In this document: one piece after another, positions 41,795-44,343 of the stretch
How the letters are laid out: the number at the start of each line of letters is the position of its first letter
Numbering within the stretch: the first letter of the stretch is position 1
Origin: JAVVEH01 sp032251435
Lineage (GTDB): Bacteria; Verrucomicrobiota; Lentisphaeria; Oligosphaerales; MVZH01
Reading direction: 5' to 3'
Assembly (NCBI GenBank): GCA_032251435.1
Contig: JAVVEH010000036.1
Coordinates: 1 to 44,343, forward strand
Length of the DNA: 44,343 bases
Program-made: the position numbers and the translations under genes
The notes under the pieces: generated by a model
Seen by the model: the letters and a program-made list of their open reading frames with translations, nothing else
What the model was told of the DNA's origin: nothing
Database searches by the model: none

Positions 41795-42808
41795 TTAAAA
41801 ACCGGCCTGGACCGACGCATATTCTTTCCGGGCTTTTTCCAAATCAGCCTCCACCATCATTCGGACCAAGGCTTTGAACGAGACCTTTGGCTGCCAGTCC
41901 AAGGCCTTTTTCGCTTTGGAGGAATCACCCATCAGCAAATCCACCTCCGCCGGCCGTTCATACCGAGTGTCATGCTTCACATAGTCCCGCCAGTCTAAAT
42001 CCAAAAGCGAAAAAGTTTCCTCACAGAACTCCTCCACTGAATGGGTCTCACCGGTGGCGATCACATAGTCATCCGGGTTGTCCTGCTGCACCATTAACCA
42101 CATCGCCTCAACATAATCCCCCGCGAATCCCCAGTCACGCTTGGCGGTCAGATTGCCCAAATGCACATGTTCCTGTAGCCCCAGCTTAATGCGGGTCGCG
42201 GCCCGGGTAATCTTGCGGGTGACAAATGTCTCTCCCCGGCGGGGAGATTCATGATTGAACAAAATCCCGTTACTGGCATGCAAGTTGTAGGCTTCCCGGT
42301 AGTTCACTGTCAGCCAATATGCGTAAACTTTGGCGCAGGCGTAGGGCGACCGAGGCCAGAAAGGTGTGGTTTCCCGCTGCGGAACCTCCTGAACCTTGCC
42401 GAACATCTCCGATGAGGACGCCTGATAAAACCGCGCTTTACGGGTTAAGCCAGTCTCCCGGATCGCTTCCAAAATCCTTCCCGAACTTAGCCCCGTCACG
42501 TCGCCCGTGTATTCCGGAATATCAAAGGACACCCGCACATGACTTTGGGCGCCCAGGTGATAAACTTCATCCGGGTTAAGTTGATAGAGCAACTTCACCA
42601 ATTGCACGGAATCGCTCAAATCCCCGTAATGAAGAGTCAGCGCCCGGTCCCCCGCATGGGGATCCGTGTAGATATGATTGATCCGCCCCGTGTTGAAGGA
42701 CGACGCGCGCCGAATAATCCCGTGCACCTCGTATCCTCTGGCGAGCAAAAACTCGGCCAGATAAGAGCCATCCTGTCCTGTGATACCGGTAATCAATGCC
42801 TTTTTCAT
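41795..42808 (-). CDS. gmd: GDP-mannose 4,6-dehydratase
   Basis: Gmd turns GDP-D-mannose into GDP-4-keto-6-deoxy-D-mannose. The 337-residue protein begins MKKALITGITGQDGSYLAEFLL with the NAD-binding loop and has ASSSEMFGKVQEVPQ, the catalytic Tyr-X3-Lys in SPYACAKVYAYWL, and the family phrase FNHESPRRGETFVTRKI. The ATG at 42808 was preferred to one 23 codons upstream because the family begins at this motif. It heads a two-gene unit with fcl and is divergent from a XylR-type regulator. Confidence 0.96.
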   Translation of the reverse strand: MKKALITGITGQDGSYLAEFLLARGYEVHGIIRRASSFNTGRINHIYTDPHAGDRALTLHYGDLSDSVQLVKLLYQLNPDEVYHLGAQSHVRVSFDIPEYTGDVTGLSSGRILEAIRETGLTRKARFYQASSSEMFGKVQEVPQRETTPFWPRSPYACAKVYAYWLTVNYREAYNLHASNGILFNHESPRRGETFVTRKITRAATRIKLGLQEHVHLGNLTAKRDWGFAGDYVEAMWLMVQQDNPDDYVIATGETHSVEEFCEETFSLLDLDWRDYVKHDTRYERPAEVDLLMGDSSKAKKALDWQPKVSFKALVRMMVEADLEKARKEYASVQAGF

Positions 42809-42961
42809 ATGATCAATGATCCCAAATAAACTCTGATGACGCCATTCCAAGCATTTTCCTTGCGTGTTTATGACCAATGTAATGACCCTGGCCGCTCTTG
42901 CATTTTCGTTTTTACGTATATTTTATTTATTAATTTACGCAAAACAAGCCCCGGTTTTCAT

Positions 42962-44107
42962 GTGCGCTCCGCCATCTTACACATCGCCGTTTTATTCGAC
43001 ATGCAGCTTGACATCGCCACGGCGATTTACCGGGGGGTCACCCGTTACGCGGAGAAACAGGGGAATTGGCAGTTAACCCCTCTGCCCGCCGGACAGGAAA
43101 CCATGCTGCGGAAACTGGCCGAGGATGACCTGCTCGACGGCATCATCGCGGCTTTCGTCAGCGACGGCTGGGCGGCCTCGCTGCCCCGCCATATTCCGAT
43201 GGTCAACACCTCCTCCCTGTCACGGATGTCAACGATGGACAGCGTGACTGTCAATGACCACGCCGTCGGCGAACTGGCGGGCGCGCATTTGGCGGGTGTC
43301 GGTCTCAGCCGCTTCGCCTATGTCGGCGTGCCCGCCGCCGTATATTCACGGGATCGTCGAGCGGGCTTTGACGAGATCGTCAGGCGGCAAGGGCGACAGT
43401 CACCCGTTTCCACCTTTGACTTCAGCCCTGACAAACTCCCGTCGTTAACGCGTTGGCTGGCGGATTTAGCCTGTCCCGCGGGTGTGTTTTGCGCGACCGA
43501 CATGATCGCCAGGCGGGTGGTTGAGTGCTGTCGGGAGCTTGATTTGGCGGTGCCTGGGGATATCGCGGTTCTGGGTGTCGGCTGCGACTCCACCGAATCG
43601 CTGTTGTCCTCTGTTCAGCTTTCCAGCATCATGCTGCCCCACCAACAGGTGGGACAACGGGCCGCCGAGTTATTGGATCAACACCTGAAACATCCCGGAG
43701 GCCAGACAGAAACAGTGTCACTTTCCCCCCTTTATGTCAAGTCGGCGGGTTCCACCGCCCGTGGGGAGACCGGCAAGTCGCTTTCCGCCCGGGCCATGGC
43801 GATATTGTCCGCGGGGTTAAGCGTGGGCATGACCGTGGAAACAGTGGTCAAGCGACTCGGGGTCTCCCGCCGGTCTCTGGAACTGAAATTCCAACGGGAG
43901 ACTGGCGTGAGTCCCTACCGGTGGTTGCAGCGCCAGCGGGTCCGGCGGGCGAAAGAATTGTTGAAAGATCCCGCCTTGACCATCGCCGAGATCGGCGGCC
44001 GCTGCGGTTATCCTGTTCAACAGCAGTTCAGCACTTTTTTCCGCCGTGAAACCGGATTCACTCCGCGGTCTTGGCGGGCCACAAGCCAACCTGACGCGGG
44101 AGGATGA
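42962..44107 (+). CDS. XylR-type regulator (LacI-like sensor + AraC HTH)
   Basis: A 381-residue transcription factor. Residues ~1-275 form a periplasmic-binding-protein-like sugar-sensing domain of LacI/GalR type (HIAVLFDMQLDIATAIYRGV, DDLLDGIIAAF, MVNTSSLSRM, GVFCATDMIARRV, VPGDIAVLGVGCDS). The C-terminal ~100 residues are two AraC-type helix-turn-helix units (ETVVKRLGVSRRSLELKFQRETGVSPYRWL and TIAEIGGRCGYPVQQQFSTFFRRETG). The GTG start gives the usual family length; a longer frame from an ATG at 42836 would include an AT-rich stretch better read as promoter DNA. It is divergent from gmd; regulating fucose genes is possible but unproven, since these regulators usually act on catabolic genes. 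Confidence 0.92.
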   Translation: MRSAILHIAVLFDMQLDIATAIYRGVTRYAEKQGNWQLTPLPAGQETMLRKLAEDDLLDGIIAAFVSDGWAASLPRHIPMVNTSSLSRMSTMDSVTVNDHAVGELAGAHLAGVGLSRFAYVGVPAAVYSRDRRAGFDEIVRRQGRQSPVSTFDFSPDKLPSLTRWLADLACPAGVFCATDMIARRVVECCRELDLAVPGDIAVLGVGCDSTESLLSSVQLSSIMLPHQQVGQRAAELLDQHLKHPGGQTETVSLSPLYVKSAGSTARGETGKSLSARAMAILSAGLSVGMTVETVVKRLGVSRRSLELKFQRETGVSPYRWLQRQRVRRAKELLKDPALTIAEIGGRCGYPVQQQFSTFFRRETGFTPRSWRATSQPDAGG

Positions 44108-44144
44108 TAAATGATAAAGGTGATAAAGAGCAGATAAAGGGACA

Positions 44145-44216
44145 GATAAAGGGACAGGTTGTTTATAGATTGCATGATAAAGGTGATAAAGGGACAGGTT
44201 GTTTATAGATTGCATG
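44145..44216 (+). repeat. 32 bp direct repeats with GATAAAGGGACAG motifs
   Basis: The 32-base unit GATAAAGGGACAGGTTGTTT... occurs at 44145-44176 and again, identical, at 44185-44216, a 40-base period. Before it (44103-44144) are further partial GATAAAG and GATAAAGGGACA pieces. The block lies between the regulator's stop and the start of a probable Y1 transposase gene, a position where REP-like repeats are often found beside such genes. Confidence 0.8.
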
Positions 44217-44313
44217 TGAAAAATCATGGGGTATGGTAAGGGAACAGTCTCAGAATCGTGGATTGTTTTATCGGTCTCAAGGAAAAAGAAGTGAAAAGAC
44301 GTGCGGAGGTGAC

Positions 44314-44343
44314 ATGATGCGGGCGGCCCGTATGCGTTATGAT
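44314..44343 (+). CDS. first codons of a probable REP-associated (Y1_Tnp) transposase, cut by window edge
   Basis: An ATG follows GGAGG by four bases and reads MMRAARMRYD up to the window end. This opening, with a basic RxxRxRY/RxxRI-type start, resembles that of single-strand tyrosine (IS200-like/RAYT) transposases. With only ten residues the call rests on resemblance and on the direct repeats just upstream. It could also be another gene. Confidence 0.4.
   Translation, partial: MMRAARMRYD

Noticed and set aside
1..44343. tRNA, rRNA or CRISPR
   Set aside because: No cloverleaf with a GGTTCGA-type T-arm, no rRNA segment and no regular spaced repeat array with unique spacers was seen; the tandem repeats here have no spacers.

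Overview
The window is a 44 kb piece of a moderately GC-rich Gram-negative genome. It carries lipid-A-type acylation (LpxL-like), Lnt, lipoproteins and a meso-DAP-type MurE. Four features point to the PVC superphylum, most likely a Kiritimatiellota or Lentisphaerota relative: a XylR-type regulator (LacI-like sensor joined to an AraC HTH), a eukaryote-like UDP-sugar pyrophosphorylase, ferredoxin-type aldo/keto reductases, and many short hairpin repeats between genes. This placement is inference; no rRNA or tRNA is present to confirm it.

Layout. (1) 1-8.9 kb: a small secreted protein with a sigma-54-like promoter, a fused NuoE-NuoF/HydC-HydB flavoprotein, pheS, pheT and lnt. (2) 8.9-11.2 kb: a repeat-rich island. 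Two ~180 bp direct repeats flank an AAA+/DUF4143 ATPase gene, a strong hairpin and an inverted-repeat-bounded element. (3) 11.1-16.2 kb: an iron-sulfur aldo/keto reductase, a membrane-anchored unknown, CstA and an unknown 421-residue protein. (4) 16.2-19 kb: a second element with the same inverted-repeat ends, then queE-queC-queD with a good sigma-70 promoter. (5) 19-24.1 kb, minus strand: a dcw-type cluster mraZ-rsmH-ftsL-ftsI-murE, with queF attached at its end. (6) 24.4-28.3 kb: an envelope operon (UDP-sugar pyrophosphorylase, small unknown, LpxL-like acyltransferase), then an orphan YejB-like permease. (7) 28.4-37.8 kb: a five-gene cassette of an unknown protein, PspA/IM30, a YqiJ-like OB-fold membrane protein, a YqiK-type flotillin and a 1,730-residue coiled-coil AAA+ ATPase. 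(8) 38-44.3 kb: a 3D-domain lipoprotein, a PilT-type ATPase, an M48 lipoprotein protease, GDP-fucose synthesis (fcl, gmd), a divergent XylR-type regulator, and at the very edge direct repeats with the first codons of a probable REP-associated (Y1) transposase.

The most interesting system is the 28.4-37.8 kb cassette. A PspA membrane-remodelling protein and a flotillin scaffold are co-directional with a giant ATPase of unknown role, which suggests an envelope-stress or membrane-domain machine. The queuosine pathway for preQ0/preQ1 is also complete here, but queF is physically coupled to peptidoglycan genes. Much of the non-coding DNA is hairpin-rich repeat sequence, with two elements sharing one class of terminal inverted repeat.
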